Position numbers and translations under genes: made by a program | Shown here: one piece after another, positions 28,164 through 38,272 of the stretch | Layout: each line of letters begins with the position of its first letter | How positions within the stretch are numbered: the first letter of the stretch is position 1 | Source: Streptomyces sp. IMTB 2501 | GTDB lineage: Bacteria; Actinomycetota; Actinomycetes; Streptomycetales; Streptomycetaceae | Direction of reading: 5' to 3' | Assembly (NCBI RefSeq): GCF_001953885.1 | Contig: NZ_MQUS01000003.1 | Span: 371,948 to 435,947 of the forward strand | DNA: 64,000 nucleotides | The notes under the pieces: model-generated | Databases searched by the model: none | What the model was told of the DNA's origin: nothing | The model's input: the letters and a program-made list of their open reading frames with translations, nothing else

Positions 28164-29048
28164 TCACTGAGCGAGCGTGCAGGCGGCGAGGGTGTCCAGG
28201 CCGGTGGGTTTGGTGGTGGTGCGGCCGATGGCGATGGCGATGCGGTCGATGGTGGAGACGCGCTTGTCCTTGAGGGGTCCGAGGATGGCGTTGTTGACGA
28301 AGTTGGGTCCGCCCTGGCCTACGGTCGTTTGCAAACGCTTGTTGGCCTCCTGGATCTGGGTCTGGAGGAGGGTGAGGTTGCGGTCGACCTCGGCCTTCGC
28401 GGTGGCGGGTACGGCGGGGAGCCTGGAGGCTACGTCCGGGCAGGTGATCGAGCCGGCCCCGGAGTTCGTGCCGGCCCCGGAGTTCGTGCCGGCCCCGGTG
28501 TTCCTGCCGGCCCCGGTGTTCGCGCCCGCTGCCGTGCCGGTGCCCGACTGCTGGGTCGGTGTCGTGCTCGACGTGCTCCCGCCGCCGGTGTTCGCGCCGC
28601 CCGTGTTCAGGGAGCAGGCGGCGAGGGTGTCCAGGCCGGTGGGTTTGGTGGTGGTGCGGCCGATGGCGATGGCGATGCGGTCGATGGTGGAGACGCGCTT
28701 GTCCTTGAGGGGTCCGAGGATGGCGTTGTTGACGAAGTTGGGTCCGCCCTGGCCGACGGTCGTTTGCAAACGCTTGTTGGCCTCCTGGATCTGGGTCTGG
28801 AGGAGGGTGAGGTTGCGGTCGACCTCGGCCTTCGCGGAGGCGGGTACGGCAGGGAGCCTGGAGGCTACGTCCGGGCAGCTGATCGTGCCGGGGCTCGCCA
28901 GGGTGCGGGCCTGGGCGGCGCCGTCGCTCCTGGCGGGGGTGCCGGCGAGGGCCGAGCCGGCGATCACCGCGCCGGACAGCACCACGGCGGCGGCACCGCC
29001 GGCGACCGCCACGCGGCGCTTGTTGTACTTCGGAAGAGCCCTGGACAT
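28164..29048 (-). CDS. Secreted protein with two nearly identical domains
   Basis: A 294-residue exported protein. It has an N-terminal signal peptide (about residues 1-36, cleavage near SALAG) and two copies of a domain of about 90 residues. Each copy begins CPDVASRLPAVPA and ends GLDTLAAC, joined by a linker of NTGAG/NSGAG repeats. Each domain has a Cys near either end, likely a disulfide. The middle (VDRNLTLLQTQIQEANKRLQ) should be helical. The family was not recognised. At DNA level the copies differ at about 4 of 271 positions, so the duplication is recent. Confidence 0.8.
   Translation of the reverse strand: MSRALPKYNKRRVAVAGGAAAVVLSGAVIAGSALAGTPARSDGAAQARTLASPGTISCPDVASRLPAVPASAKAEVDRNLTLLQTQIQEANKRLQTTVGQGGPNFVNNAILGPLKDKRVSTIDRIAIAIGRTTTKPTGLDTLAACSLNTGGANTGGGSTSSTTPTQQSGTGTAAGANTGAGRNTGAGTNSGAGTNSGAGSITCPDVASRLPAVPATAKAEVDRNLTLLQTQIQEANKRLQTTVGQGGPNFVNNAILGPLKDKRVSTIDRIAIAIGRTTTKPTGLDTLAACTLAQ
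28180..28450 (-). repeat. 271-bp direct repeat, copy A
   Basis: This copy matches 28615-28885 with an offset of 435 bases. By eye the two differ at four positions (28320/28755, a T/A in the GCGG(T/A)GGCG context, a G/A shortly after it, and the G/C before the final TGATCG). The repeat encodes the duplicated domain of the secreted protein. Confidence 0.9.
28615..28885 (-). repeat. 271-bp direct repeat, copy B
   Basis: Second copy of the same repeat, encoding the N-terminal domain copy of the secreted protein. The 164 bases between copies encode the Gly/Thr/Asn-rich linker, which itself contains short repeated units (GGCCCCGGAGTTCGTGCC and variants). Confidence 0.9.
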
Positions 29049-29150
29049 ACGGAAGCCTCACTTGGGTCGGGTCGACGTCTGGGCAACGCGGCGCCTGCGT
29101 GCAGAGGGAAGTACGAGAAAGCGGTTTCGGGCGTTCACTCCGGCTGTCGA

Positions 29151-29190
29151 TTGACGAATCATGCAGAGTTCTGCATACTCATGCATGACA
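29151..29190 (+). promoter_or_regulatory. ArgR operator and promoter of argG
   Basis: TTGACG (29151-29156) and CATACT (29174-29179) are 17 bases apart. The region carries ATCATGCAGAGTTCTGCAT and CATACTCATGCATGA, two ARG-box-like AT-rich palindromic blocks comparable to those before argC. ArgR is therefore expected to repress argG as well. A GAGGAG ribosome site follows at 29204-29209. Confidence 0.7.
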
Positions 29191-29215
29191 GCAAGTGCAG
29201 TGTGAGGAGAAACCC

Positions 29216-30412
29216 GTGACCGAGCGCGTCGTACTCGCCTATTCGGGCGGTCTGGACACCTCCGTCGCCATCGGCTGGATCGCCGAGGAGACGGGCGCCG
29301 AGGTCATCGCCGTCGCGGTGGACGTAGGCCAGGGCGGCGAGGACCTGGACGTCATCCGCAAGCGCGCCCTCGCCTGCGGTGCCGTCGAGGCCGAGGTCGC
29401 CGACGCCAGGGACGAGTTCGCCGACGAGTACTGCCTCCCCGCGATCAAGGCCAACGCCCTCTACATGGACCGCTACCCGCTGGTGTCCGCCGTGTCCCGG
29501 CCCACGATCGTCAAGCACCTCGTCGCCGCCGCCAAGAAGCACGGCGCCACGACCGTCGCCCACGGCTGCACCGGCAAGGGCAACGACCAGGTCCGCTTCG
29601 AGGCCGGCATCGTCGCCCTCGCGCCCGACCTGAAGTGCATCGCCCCGGTCCGCGACTACGCGATGACCCGGGACAAGGCGATCGCCTTCTGCGAGGCGAA
29701 GCAGCTCCCGATCGCCACCACCAAGAAGTCCCCGTACTCCATCGACCAGAACGTCTTCGGACGCGCGGTCGAGACGGGCTTCCTGGAGGACATCTGGAAC
29801 GCCCCGATCGAGGACATCTACGACTACACCGCCGACCCGGCCGTCCCGCGCGAGCCCGACGAGGTGGTCGTCACCTTCAAGGAGGGCGTCCCGGTCGCGA
29901 TCGACGGCAGGCCCGTCACCGTCCTGCAGGCGATCCAGCAGCTCAACGAGCGCGCCGGCGCCCAGGGCATCGGCCGGATCGACATGGTCGAGGACCGGCT
30001 CGTCGGCATCAAGTCCCGCGAGGTGTACGAGGCCCCGGGCGCGATCGCCCTGATCACCGCCCACCAGGAGCTGGAGAACGTCACCGTCGAGCGTGAACTC
30101 GCCCGCTACAAGCGGCAGGTCGAGCAGCGCTGGGGCGAACTCGTCTACGACGGCCAGTGGTTCTCCCCGCTCAAGCGCGCGCTGGAGGGCTTCATCAACG
30201 AGGCCAACCAGCACGTGACCGGCGACATCCGGATGACCCTGCACGGCGGCCGCGCCGTCGTCACCGGCCGGCGCTCCGAGTCGTCCCTGTACGACTTCAA
30301 CCTCGCCACCTACGACACCGGCGACACCTTCGACCAGTCCGCCGCCAAGGGATTCATCGACATCTACAGCCTGTCGTCGAAGATCGCCGCACGGCGTGAT
30401 CCGCAGGCATAG
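29216..30412 (+). CDS. argG: Argininosuccinate synthase
   Basis: A 398-residue enzyme joining citrulline and aspartate with ATP. The N-type ATP pyrophosphatase loop is [15 protein letters not shown]. Other family blocks are [23 protein letters not shown], and [18 protein letters not shown] 29216 is selected by GAGGAG six bases upstream; an earlier in-frame ATG inside the operator region would be unlikely. It is 74 bases upstream of argH and unlinked to argCJBDR by about 15 kb, though both promoters carry ARG boxes. Confidence 0.97.
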   Translation: MTERVVLAYSGGLDTSVAIGWIAEETGAEVIAVAVDVGQGGEDLDVIRKRALACGAVEAEVADARDEFADEYCLPAIKANALYMDRYPLVSAVSRPTIVKHLVAAAKKHGATTVAHGCTGKGNDQVRFEAGIVALAPDLKCIAPVRDYAMTRDKAIAFCEAKQLPIATTKKSPYSIDQNVFGRAVETGFLEDIWNAPIEDIYDYTADPAVPREPDEVVVTFKEGVPVAIDGRPVTVLQAIQQLNERAGAQGIGRIDMVEDRLVGIKSREVYEAPGAIALITAHQELENVTVERELARYKRQVEQRWGELVYDGQWFSPLKRALEGFINEANQHVTGDIRMTLHGGRAVVTGRRSESSLYDFNLATYDTGDTFDQSAAKGFIDIYSLSSKIAARRDPQA

Positions 30413-30417
30413 CCTGA

Positions 30418-31917
<1,500 letters not shown>

Positions 31918-31923
31918 GGGACA

Positions 31924-31954
31924 GCGCCCCGTGAGGGGCGCGGGGAACTGCGCG
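31924..31954 (+). repeat. Hairpin plus dispersed Streptomyces-type repeat (copy 1)
   Basis: GCGCCCC (31924-31930) and GGGGCGC (31935-31941) form a stem-loop directly after argH. The right arm is part of a 21-base element (31934-31954) beginning AGGGGCGCGGGGAACTG. The same element with one change is found at 35304-35324. I recall this sequence as very common between Streptomyces genes. It may act as a terminator here. Confidence 0.6.
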
Positions 31955-32078
31955 GCCGGCCACAACGCTCCCGCATTCGCCGAACCGCCGGACGAACCGA
32001 GTTCTCGGGCGGACCTGGAGGGCATCGCGGGTTACGTTGGTCGGAAACCGTACCGGAGCCGACCGAACGGAACCCGCG

Positions 32079-33050
32079 ATGCCCTTCACCCGCCTCGCAA
32101 CAGCTACCACGCCGACCTGCCACATCGGCCTCGGCCTGGCCGCAGTAGGTCGCCCCGGCTACATCAACCTCGGCCGCGAAGAAGACCTCGGCGAGAACCG
32201 CAGCGTCGACGCGATGCGTACCCGGACCCACGAACTCCTCGACGCCGCCTACGCCCAAGGCGTCCGCTACTTCGACGTGGCACGCTCCTACGGCCGGTCC
32301 GAGGAGTTCCTCGCCGACTGGCTGAACACCCGCCCCGACATCGACGACGTGGTCATCGGCAGCAAATGGGGCTACACCTACACCGCCGGCTGGTCGGCGG
32401 ACGCCGAGACGCACGAGGTCAAGGACCACAGCCTCGCCACGTACGAGCGGCAGCGCGCCGAGACCGACGCCCTGCTCGGCGACCGGCTCGACCTCTACCA
32501 GATCCACTCGGTGACCCCGGACAGCCCGGCCCTCACCGACAAGGACCTGCACGCCAAGCTCGTCGAGGCCGCCGCCCAGGGGCTGACCATCGGCTTCTCC
32601 ACCAGCGGCCCCACCCAGGCCGACGCCATCCGCGCCGCCCTCGCGATCACGGTCGACGGCGAGCCCCTCTTCCGTACCGTCCAGTCGACGTACAACGCCC
32701 TGGAGACCTCGGCGGAACCCGCGCTCGCCGAGGCGCACGACGCCGGGCTCACGGTGATCGTCAAGGAGGGCATGGCCAACGGCCGGCTCGCCGCACCGCA
32801 CGCCCCGGAGGCGCTCAAGGCCGTAGCCGAGGAGGCCGGCCTCGGCTGCGACGCGGTGGCCCTCGCCTGGATCCTGCGCCGGCCCTGGGCCGGAGTCGTC
32901 CTCTCCGGCGCCGCGACCGTCCCCCAGCTCTTCTCCAACCTGCACGCCCCCGCCGTGGACCTCGACGCGGACCAGCTGACCCGCCTCGCCACGCTCGCCG
33001 AGGACCCGCGCGCCTACTGGGAGCGGCGCGGACAGCTGCCCTGGCACTGA
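32079..33050 (+). CDS. Aldo/keto reductase
   Basis: A 323-residue AKR-family NAD(P)H-dependent carbonyl reductase. The catalytic Asp and Tyr are in YFDVARSYGRSEE, the Lys is in VVIGSKWGYTYT and the His-containing strand is LDLYQIHSVTP. The C-terminal cofactor region follows VALAWILRRPWAGVVLSGAA. ATG 32079 fits the barrel start but has a weak ribosome site. The substrate is unknown. It stands alone downstream of argH and upstream of the TetR gene. Confidence 0.9.
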   Translation: MPFTRLATATTPTCHIGLGLAAVGRPGYINLGREEDLGENRSVDAMRTRTHELLDAAYAQGVRYFDVARSYGRSEEFLADWLNTRPDIDDVVIGSKWGYTYTAGWSADAETHEVKDHSLATYERQRAETDALLGDRLDLYQIHSVTPDSPALTDKDLHAKLVEAAAQGLTIGFSTSGPTQADAIRAALAITVDGEPLFRTVQSTYNALETSAEPALAEAHDAGLTVIVKEGMANGRLAAPHAPEALKAVAEEAGLGCDAVALAWILRRPWAGVVLSGAATVPQLFSNLHAPAVDLDADQLTRLATLAEDPRAYWERRGQLPWH

Positions 33051-33120
33051 CCCCACGGCCACGCCGGCCGGCCGAGAGCACCCACGCCGACCAGCAGATA
33101 TGAGTCACCTATGCCTGCCG

Positions 33121-33157
33121 TGAGACAAAAATGTCTCACATGGTCTATCATCGTCTC
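33121..33157 (+). promoter_or_regulatory. TetR operator overlapping leaderless promoter
   Basis: TGAGACA-AAAA-TGTCTCA (33121-33138) is a perfect inverted repeat, with a further TCTCAT half-site at 33153-33158. A -10 box TATCAT (33146-33151) ends exactly six bases before the ATG at 33158, so the transcript should be leaderless. The palindrome covers the -35 position, as expected for autorepression. Confidence 0.75.
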
Positions 33158-33706
33158 ATGGCCTTCGATCGTGACCAGGTGCTGCGCAGCGCGGCCGCCC
33201 TGCTGACCCGTAAATCCACCGCGACCATGGACGAGGTCGCCAAGGCCGCCGGGATCAGCCGGGCCACGCTGCACCGCCACTTCGCCGGGCGCGACGCGCT
33301 CGTCCGGGCGCTGGAGGCGCTCGGCATCGAGGAGTGCGAGGCGGCACTGGAGACGGCCCGGCTGGACGAAGGTCCGGCGGGCGAGGCCGTCCACCGTCTG
33401 GTCCGCGCCATCGAACCCGCCGCCGGCCTGCTCGCCTTCCTCTACACCGAGAACCAGCTCTTCGAGGGCGAGGAGCAGAACCAGGGCTGGGCCCGCATCG
33501 ACGAACGCCTCACGGCCCTGTTCCGGCGCGGCCAGGAGAGCGGTGAGTTCCGCATCGACCTCACCCCGGCCTGGCTCACCGAGGCGCTCTACGGCCTGCT
33601 GGCCTCCGGCGCCTGGGCCGTGGCCGAGGGGCGGGTGGCGGCCAAGGACTTCACCTACATGATCGTCGAGTTGCTGCTCGGCGGCGCCCGACGGCCGCAG
33701 GCATGA
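33158..33706 (+). CDS. TetR-family transcriptional regulator
   Basis: A 182-residue TetR regulator. The DNA-binding helix-turn-helix is TMDEVAKAAGISRATLHRHF, and the C-terminal ligand domain is helical. ATG 33158 is preferred over upstream ATGs because a consensus -10 lies six bases before it and those ATGs fall inside the operator. It is 61 bases upstream of the MFS gene on the same strand, so it probably represses itself and the exporter, and is released by an exported toxic compound. Confidence 0.92.
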   Translation: MAFDRDQVLRSAAALLTRKSTATMDEVAKAAGISRATLHRHFAGRDALVRALEALGIEECEAALETARLDEGPAGEAVHRLVRAIEPAAGLLAFLYTENQLFEGEEQNQGWARIDERLTALFRRGQESGEFRIDLTPAWLTEALYGLLASGAWAVAEGRVAAKDFTYMIVELLLGGARRPQA

Positions 33707-33767
33707 CGAAGACACGCATGACGAAGACACGCACGACGAGAAGAAACGCCCGACGAAGAGAGGAACC

Positions 33768-35291
33768 ATGACCAGCACCCTGCAGCCGGCCCGCGCGGCG
33801 GAGGCGGAGAAGCGACCGGGCCGCTGGCTCGCGCTCTCCGTCCTCGTCCTGGCCGTGCTGCTGGTGGCCGTCGACGCCACAGTCCTCGGCCTGGCGACCC
33901 CCTACATCAGCGAAGACCTCAACCCCTCCGGCACCCAGCTGCTGTGGATCGGCGACGTGTACTCCTTCGTCATCGCCGGTCTGCTGGTCTCCATGGGCAG
34001 CCTCGGCGACCGTATCGGCCGCAAGCGGATCCTGCTCGGTGGTGCCACGGCGTTCGGCGCGATATCCGTGCTCAACGCCTACGCCACGACACCGGAGTTG
34101 ATGATCCTGGCGCGGGCCCTGCTCGGTGTCGCGGGCGCGACCCTGATGCCCGCCACCCTCGCCCTGATCCGCAACCTCTTCCACGACCCGCGCGAGCGGA
34201 GCCTCGCGGTCGGCATCTGGGGCGCGACCGCCTCCGCCGGCACCGCCGTCGGCCCGATCGCGGGCGGCTTCCTGCTCGAACACTTCTGGTGGGGCTCGGT
34301 CTTCCTCATCAACCTGCCGGTGATGGCGGTCCTGGTCCTCGTCGGCATCCGCACGCTGCCCGAGTCCCGTAACCCGAACCCCGGCCCCTGGGACCTGATC
34401 AGTGTCGTCCTGTCGCTGGTCGGCATGATCGGCATCGTGTACGCGGTCAAGGAGGCGGCCACGCACGGCGTCACCGGACCCACGCTCGCCGCGGGCCTGC
34501 TGGGCGCGGCGGCGCTCTACGGCTTCGTCCACCGTCAGCTCACCATGCCGACCCCGCTGCTGGACATGCGGCTGTTCAGGCGCCGCGGCTTCAGCGGGGC
34601 GGTCCTCGCCGACCTGCTGACCGTGCTCGGCCTGTCCGGCCTGGTGTTCTTCCTCTCCCAGTACCTGCAACTCGTCCAGGGCAGGCGCCCGTTCGAGGCT
34701 GGGCTCGCCGAACTGCCCGCCGCCGTAGGCGCGGTGGTGTCCGGCCTGATCGCGGGCCGCGCCGCCCGCCGCTTCTCGGTACGGGCCGTGGTCTCCGGCG
34801 GTCTCGCCGCGGTGGGCCTCGCCCTGGCCGCGCTGACCACGTTGGGTGCGTCGACGGGCTACCCGGTCCTCGGCGCGGCACTGCTGGTCGTCGGCGTCGG
34901 TGCCGGTTTCTCGTTCACGGTGACGGCCGACGTCATCCTGTCCAGCGTGCCCAAGGAACAGGCGGGCGCCGCCTCGGCGGTCTCCGAGACGGCGTACGAA
35001 CTGGGTGCGGCCCTGGGCATCGCCCTGCTGGGCTCGATCGTGACGGGCGTCTACCGCGACTTCACGGGTCCGGCGGGCACTCCGCCCCAGGCCCACGAGT
35101 CACTGGGCGCGGCGGTCGAGGCCTCCACGCATCTGCCCTCGCACGCGGCCCAGCAGATGCTGGACGCGGCCCGTGATTCCTTTGTGCGAGGCCTCCATCT
35201 GGCATCCGGCGCAGGAGCGGCAGTCCTCCTGGCGACGGCGGTGGCGGCGTGGTTCTTGCTGAGAGGCCAGAAACTGGAAAGCGCCGGGTGA
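33768..35291 (+). CDS. MFS multidrug exporter (DHA2, 14-helix)
   Basis: A 507-residue major-facilitator exporter of the 14-helix DHA2 type (EmrB/QacA-like). The inter-helix motif SLGDRIGRKRILLGGA (motif A) is visible. The antiporter motif C region reads WGATASAGTAVGPIAGGFL. A DATVLGLATPYISEDL block in helix 1 is typical of QacA-like pumps. It likely exports antiseptics or antibiotics by proton antiport. A short duplicated segment (ATGACGAAGACACGCA) lies before its GAGAGGA ribosome site. It is paired with the preceding TetR regulator. Confidence 0.93.
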   Translation: MTSTLQPARAAEAEKRPGRWLALSVLVLAVLLVAVDATVLGLATPYISEDLNPSGTQLLWIGDVYSFVIAGLLVSMGSLGDRIGRKRILLGGATAFGAISVLNAYATTPELMILARALLGVAGATLMPATLALIRNLFHDPRERSLAVGIWGATASAGTAVGPIAGGFLLEHFWWGSVFLINLPVMAVLVLVGIRTLPESRNPNPGPWDLISVVLSLVGMIGIVYAVKEAATHGVTGPTLAAGLLGAAALYGFVHRQLTMPTPLLDMRLFRRRGFSGAVLADLLTVLGLSGLVFFLSQYLQLVQGRRPFEAGLAELPAAVGAVVSGLIAGRAARRFSVRAVVSGGLAAVGLALAALTTLGASTGYPVLGAALLVVGVGAGFSFTVTADVILSSVPKEQAGAASAVSETAYELGAALGIALLGSIVTGVYRDFTGPAGTPPQAHESLGAAVEASTHLPSHAAQQMLDAARDSFVRGLHLASGAGAAVLLATAVAAWFLLRGQKLESAG

Positions 35292-35303
35292 TGTGAGAAA
35301 CCC

Positions 35304-35324
35304 AGGGGCACGGGGAACTGCGCG
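35304..35324 (+). repeat. Dispersed Streptomyces-type repeat (copy 2)
   Basis: This 21-base stretch matches 31934-31954 except for one base (G to A at 35310). It again lies just after the stop of a plus-strand gene, here the MFS exporter. No stem-loop flanks this copy. Confidence 0.6.
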
Positions 35325-35375
35325 AAAGGCGACCTCGACCCGCGCCGGCAATCCGGCCAGGAAACCCTACGGCGC

Positions 35376-36047
35376 TCAGGCCGCTTTCGCCTTGGTCGCA
35401 TACATGTCGACGTACTCCTGCCCGGACAACCGCATGACCTCGGCCATCACCGAGTCGGTCACGGCCCGCAGCACATACCGGTCCCGGTCCATCCCGTCGT
35501 ACCGCGAGAACTCCATGGCCTCGCCGAACCGAACGGTCACCCGACCGGGCCGCGGGATACCGGAACCCCCCGGCTGCAACTTGTCCGTGCCGATCATGGC
35601 AAAGGGAACGACCGGCGCACCGGTCATCAGCGTCAGCCGCGCGATACCGGTGCGCCCGCGGTACAGCCGCCCGTCGGGCGACCGCGTGCCCTCGGGGTAG
35701 ATCCCGAAGATCTTCCCCTCCTCCAGGATCCGCCGCCCGGTCATCAGCGCGGCCACACCGCCGCTCGCGCCGTCCCGGTCCACCGGGATCATGCCGACGC
35801 CGGTGAAGAACCAGGCCATCAGCCGGCCCTTGAAGCCCTTCCCGGTGACGTACTCGTCCTTGCCGATGAAGAACACCTGCCGCTTGGTGACGAGCGGCAG
35901 CACGATCGAGTCGATGAACGTGAGGTGATTGCCCGCCAGAATGACCGGTCCGTCCCCCGGGATGTGCTCCACGCCCTCCACCTGTGGGCGGAACATCAGG
36001 CGCATGATCGGTCCGAGCACTGCCTTGATGAGCGCGAAGCGGGACAA
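35376..36047 (-). CDS. 1-acyl-glycerol-3-phosphate acyltransferase-like
   Basis: A 223-residue PlsC-family acyltransferase for phospholipid synthesis or remodelling at the inner membrane face. The acyltransferase motifs are NHLTFIDSIVLP (HxxxxD), IFGIYPEGTRSPDG and a late MTGAPVVPFAMIGTDKL. The start is TTG 36047, decided by a GGAGG ribosome site five bases upstream. Other start codons in frame lack one. It is divergent from the glpQ1-like gene and may share its phospholipid context. Confidence 0.92.
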   Translation of the reverse strand: MSRFALIKAVLGPIMRLMFRPQVEGVEHIPGDGPVILAGNHLTFIDSIVLPLVTKRQVFFIGKDEYVTGKGFKGRLMAWFFTGVGMIPVDRDGASGGVAALMTGRRILEEGKIFGIYPEGTRSPDGRLYRGRTGIARLTLMTGAPVVPFAMIGTDKLQPGGSGIPRPGRVTVRFGEAMEFSRYDGMDRDRYVLRAVTDSVMAEVMRLSGQEYVDMYATKAKAA

Positions 36048-36139
36048 CGGGTCCTCCGATGTCGAGGGAATCGATATGAGTCTGTGCAGGTGAGGACATT
36101 ACTCGCGGCCGCGGGCCGGGCGCACATCGGGTGCGGCCG

Positions 36140-36183
36140 GTTCACCGAGGTCTTACGAAGAGTTGACGTGGGTTTACCTGCGG
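36140..36183 (+). promoter_or_regulatory. PHO box (PhoP-binding direct repeats)
   Basis: Four 11-base units occur in series: GTTCACCGAGG (36140), TCTTACGAAGA (36151), GTTGACGTGGG (36162) and TTTACCTGCGG (36173). The first and third fit the Streptomyces PHO-box unit GTTCACC plus four bases. It sits about 210 bases before the glycerophosphodiesterase gene, so phosphate-starvation control by PhoP is expected. The rest of 36048-36389 shows nothing else recognisable. Confidence 0.7.
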
Positions 36184-36389
36184 TGACGGCCCGGAGTCGG
36201 CCCGTGACCTTCCTGCAACGATGTGACGGAGATCGCGCACAGTCCTCACTCCGCCGCCGACGCCGCGCACGGCCCGGCCCCGACACGACAGCCGGCGGCA
36301 CCCGCACGTTCCGGCCCAGGACTCTCACTCGTCACGTCAACGCCCCTACGATCGGCCCGGACTGAAGTACGAACGGGCAGGAGACGCTG

Positions 36390-37577
36390 ATGGGCAGCGA
36401 GCAGGCGAACGAGAAGACGCAGGGCACCGGGCGGCGGGCGATCCTCGGCGCGGCGGTGTTCGGCGCGGCGAGCGGAGCGGTCCTCGGGCTGCCGGGCGTG
36501 GCCGGCGCCGCGGAGGCCGGCCCGGCCGCTGCGGCCGGGCGGGGCGGCCGGGGGCTGAAGAGCCTGCCGAAGCCGGCGATCATCGGTCACCGTGGCGCCA
36601 GCGGCTACCGCCCGGAGCACACCTTCGGCTCGTACAACCTGGCCCTGGACCTGGGGGCCGACGTCGTCGAGGCCGGTGACCTGGTGCCCACCAAGGACGG
36701 CCATCTCGTCTGCCGCCACGAGCCGGAGATCGGCGGCACCACGGACGTCGCCTCGCACCCGGAGTTCGCCGGCCGCAAGACCACCAAGATGCTGGACGGG
36801 GTCGCGACCACCGGCTGGTTCACCGAGGACTTCACGCTCGCCGAACTGAAGACGCTGCGCGCGATAGAGCGCATTCCGGCCAACCGTCCGCACAACACCC
36901 TCTACAACGGGCGCTGGGAGATACCCACGTTCGAAGAGGTCCTGAAGTGGCAGGACGAGCAGACCCGCAAGCGCGGCAAGCAGGTCTGGATCTACCCCGA
37001 GACCAAGCACCCCACCTACTTCCGCAAGCTCGGCCTCGGCCTGGAGGAGCGGGTCGCGAAGCTGCTGCGCAAGCACGGCAAGGACGGCCGGAACGCGCCG
37101 GTCATGCTGCAGTCCTTCGAGCCCAGCAGCATCCAGAGGCTGAACCAGCTGGTCGACAACCCGCTCGTCGTGCTGCTCTCCACGGCGGACAGCCGCCCCT
37201 ACGACTTCGTCGAGGCGGGCGACCCGCGCACGGTCGCCGATCTGATCACCCCCAAAGGGCTGCGGGAGATCGCCGGCTACGCGCAGGGCATCGGCCCGAC
37301 GCTGGACCTGATCATCCCGAAGGACGCGAACGGCAACCTCACCAAGCCGACCACCCTGGTCGGCGACGCGCACAAGGTGGGCCTGATCCTCACCCCGTAC
37401 ACCATGCGCAACGAGAACCCGTTCCTCCCGGCCGAGTTCCGCAAGGGCAGCGCGGCCGACGGTTACGGCGACTCCTTCGGCGCGTTCAAGACGTACTTCG
37501 CGACCGGCATCGACGCCGTCTTCACCGACAACGCCGACACCGGCGTGCTCGCCCGCGCCGACTTCCTCGCGGGCTGA
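36390..37577 (+). CDS. glpQ1: Secreted glycerophosphodiester phosphodiesterase
   Basis: A 395-residue GDPD enzyme that releases glycerol-3-phosphate from glycerophosphodiesters outside the cell. The N-terminus has a twin-arginine signal (GTGRRAILGAA plus a hydrophobic stretch to about residue 45). The catalytic HRGASGYRPEHT, metal-binding VVEAGDLVPTKDGHLVCRHE and late AVFTDNADTG are canonical. A GCAGGAGACGCTG ribosome region precedes the ATG. The upstream PHO box and strong similarity in arrangement to Streptomyces glpQ1 support phosphate-scavenging use, for example on teichoic acid or phospholipid fragments. Confidence 0.92.
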   Translation: MGSEQANEKTQGTGRRAILGAAVFGAASGAVLGLPGVAGAAEAGPAAAAGRGGRGLKSLPKPAIIGHRGASGYRPEHTFGSYNLALDLGADVVEAGDLVPTKDGHLVCRHEPEIGGTTDVASHPEFAGRKTTKMLDGVATTGWFTEDFTLAELKTLRAIERIPANRPHNTLYNGRWEIPTFEEVLKWQDEQTRKRGKQVWIYPETKHPTYFRKLGLGLEERVAKLLRKHGKDGRNAPVMLQSFEPSSIQRLNQLVDNPLVVLLSTADSRPYDFVEAGDPRTVADLITPKGLREIAGYAQGIGPTLDLIIPKDANGNLTKPTTLVGDAHKVGLILTPYTMRNENPFLPAEFRKGSAADGYGDSFGAFKTYFATGIDAVFTDNADTGVLARADFLAG

Positions 37578-37721
37578 CCCGGCGCTCTCCTCCGCCGGCT
37601 GAGGCACCGTCGACTTCCGTGCCGGCCGACGCCGTCAACGGGTGGCCCCGCCGGCACCTCGTTCGGGCTGACTGTGCGCCGCCCCGGAAACCTGATCCCG
37701 GGGCGGCGCGTCGTTCCGCAT

Positions 37722-38228
37722 ATGACGCACGACTTGGTAGCCGCTCTGCACCCGCTGCTCACCGCCGAGGCCTCGGCCGAGGCATATGCCGCCGGGAGTG
37801 AGCCGGGCGACCTGGAGCAGGCCGTCTGGCTCCGCCTGCTGGAGCGCCTGGAGACCGACGGGCCGCCGCCGGACCCACAGGGCTGGCTGCGCAAGGCCGT
37901 CCGCGCCGAGGCCCGCCGCAGCCGCCGTACCACCCGCCGGGAACGTCCCTACGGTGCCGAACCGGCCGCCGACGCGCGCACCGACCCCGAGCAGTACGTC
38001 CTCGCGGCCGCCCGGTACCGCGCGCTGCGCGAAGCCGTACGCCGTCTGCCCGGCCGCTGCCCCCGGCTCATCGAGGCCCTGTTCTCCCCGAAGGACCTGA
38101 CATACCGGGAGATCGCGGGGGAGTTGGGTATCTCACAGGGCAGTCTTGGACCGGAACGCTCCAGATGTCTGGGATGTCTACGGCGTTTGCTCACACCGGA
38201 GGTTGCGGCGCGCGAAGTGCGGGGATAG
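37722..38228 (+). CDS. Sigma-70-like small RNA polymerase sigma factor
   Basis: A 168-residue sigma-factor-like protein. The N-terminal half is a shortened region 2 (LEQAVWLRLLERLETDG...WLRKAVRAEARR). Region 4 is well formed (AVRRLPGRCPRLIEALFSPKD, then LTYREIAGELGISQGSLGPE). It is related to ECF factors but lacks a recognisable -10-melting core, so its role as a true sigma factor is uncertain. No anti-sigma gene is adjacent. ATG 37722 is chosen by domain fit; the ribosome site is weak. Confidence 0.8.
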   Translation: MTHDLVAALHPLLTAEASAEAYAAGSEPGDLEQAVWLRLLERLETDGPPPDPQGWLRKAVRAEARRSRRTTRRERPYGAEPAADARTDPEQYVLAAARYRALREAVRRLPGRCPRLIEALFSPKDLTYREIAGELGISQGSLGPERSRCLGCLRRLLTPEVAAREVRG

Positions 38229-38272
38229 GAGTGAGAACGACAGGCGATCAGGTGAGCGGGAGGCGTGCGCAC

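Noticed and set aside
28180..28885. 271-bp repeats as ends of a mobile element
   Set aside because: They lie in frame inside one gene, encode complete domains, and have no terminal inverted repeats or target duplications.
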